From the NCBI GenBank assembly GCA_029261195.1, contig JAJDBU010000040.1, forward strand, positions 1 to 37,446: a stretch of DNA of 37,446 nucleotides, given 5' to 3'. Position numbers and translations under genes: made by a program. Under the pieces are notes generated by a model. It saw only the letters and a program-made list of their open reading frames with translations. It did no database searches and was not told the origin of the DNA. The stretch is from Nitrospirota bacterium (lineage in GTDB: Bacteria > Nitrospirota > Nitrospiria > SBBL01 > JAADHI01). Positions 36,983-37,446 of the stretch are shown one piece after another (position 1 is the first letter of the stretch; each line of letters begins with the position of its first letter).

Positions 36983-37347
36983 GAACGCAAGGAATCTCTT
37001 CTACAATACGACCCTTTTTGTTTTATTTATTTATCTCTGGGTCCTGTAGATTCTTACCGCGTTTTAAATAACATAACTAAAGTCCCTTCCTCAATCCGCA
37101 AAATGTGTTATGGGCCTCACGCAAATAAACCTCTTCTAATCACACATTTACAGTATAGATACTTTGTTACTTATAAGGCATAGTATGAATATAATGAATT
37201 TGTATTATAAACAGGTCTTATGTTTATATTTATAAGTAAATATTATATTTTATTCCTCGCGGGTTTCTTCACAGCTAAGGTGAAACGACCAAGCTTTAGG
37301 TGAAAATCTCTCAGTGAAAAAGACATATCATCTCTCCCTTCCTTCTT
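36983..37347. other. AT-rich non-coding stretch
   Basis: No gene is supported. A perfect ten-base inverted repeat (37167-37176 and 37230-37239) flanks an AT-rich segment that contains a TATAAT (37190-37195) without a good -35. GCTAAGGTGAAA and TTTAGGTGAAAA form a loose direct repeat near 37275-37305. Immediately after the LuxR gene an imperfect GAATCT/AGATTC pairing may act as a weak terminator. Confidence 0.4.
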
Positions 37348-37387
37348 TTGACGGTAGGGGCGTATTGCAATACGCCCCTACCGTCAA
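37348..37387. repeat. Perfect 40-base palindrome
   Basis: Twenty-base arms with no loop (37348-37367 and 37368-37387) centre on TTGCAA. The core TACGCCCCTAC is shared with the right arm of the element at 31-97. It is followed directly by the ATTCCCCC array. It is probably the same class of short dispersed palindromic element. Confidence 0.8.
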
Positions 37388-37389
37388 GC

Positions 37390-37446
37390 ATTCCCCCATT
37401 CCCCCATTCCCCCATTCCCCCATTCCCCCATTCCCCCATTCCCCCA
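37390..37446. repeat. ATTCCCCC tandem repeat, runs off the window
   Basis: Seven exact copies of the 8-base unit ATTCCCCC (37390-37445) plus the first base of an eighth. The array continues past the window or stops at a contig end. The total number of copies cannot be seen here. Confidence 0.9.

Noticed and set aside
37390-37446. CRISPR array
   Set aside because: The 8-base units are contiguous with no spacers, so it is a simple tandem repeat.

Overview
The window looks like a chromosomal segment of a Gram-negative, probably free-living bacterium of moderate GC. The evidence is phosphoheptose isomerase (LPS core), apolipoprotein N-acyltransferase, an LpoA-like lipoprotein-type PBP activator, a large chemotaxis cluster and an E. 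coli-like sigma-70 promoter style. The order tilS-hpt-ftsH-folP, the two-subunit biotin carboxylase/carboxyltransferase pair, the cobA-hemD fusion and the PAS-LuxR regulator fit Nitrospirota or a deltaproteobacterium-like lineage. The sequence alone does not settle the phylum. No transposase, integrase, phage structural gene or CRISPR array was seen.

Layout. 1-7.5 kb (+): chemotaxis operon cheR-cheB-cheD-HDOD-cheY-cheX-mcp, with overlapping or tightly spaced genes; no cheA or cheW lies in the window. 7.66-8.26 kb (-): gmhA, divergent from 8.4-11 kb (+): cobA-hemD and hemB (tetrapyrrole synthesis). 11-17.3 kb (+): ribF, tilS, hpt, ftsH, folP and a PilZ-like protein, forming a housekeeping run. 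17.4-20.8 kb (-): an M1 aminopeptidase and an orphan receiver-AraC regulator. 21.1-28.1 kb (+): tRNA-Glu, a glycine-zipper exported protein, the LpoA-like protein, biotin carboxylase, a biotinylated carboxyltransferase subunit and an M50 membrane protease. 28.6-31.4 kb (+): a soluble GAF/PAS sensor kinase-like protein lacking the phosphoacceptor histidine. 31.4-36.1 kb (-): prfB with a programmed frameshift, lnt, a DUF3105 exported protein, a ThiE/TenI protein and an XRE/S24-like repressor with its autoprotease residues lost. 36.2-37.0 kb (+): a PAS-LuxR regulator divergent from that repressor. The window ends in an AT-rich stretch, a perfect 40-bp palindrome and an ATTCCCCC tandem array.

How the parts work together. 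The che genes supply receptor methylation (CheR, CheB), receptor deamidation (CheD) and CheY-P removal (CheX) around one large receptor with a duplicated sensory unit. The hem genes feed heme/siroheme. The carboxylase pair makes oxaloacetate, or possibly another 2-oxoacid carboxylation product. Most of the window is ordinary core genome. The points that merit a second look are regulators that have lost canonical catalytic residues (the kinase at 28.6 kb and the repressor at 35.4 kb), cysteine clusters in both divergent regulators at 35.4-37.0 kb, a hairpin that buries the tilS ribosome binding site, the prfB frameshift, the mixed HemB metal site and the repeat elements at both window ends.
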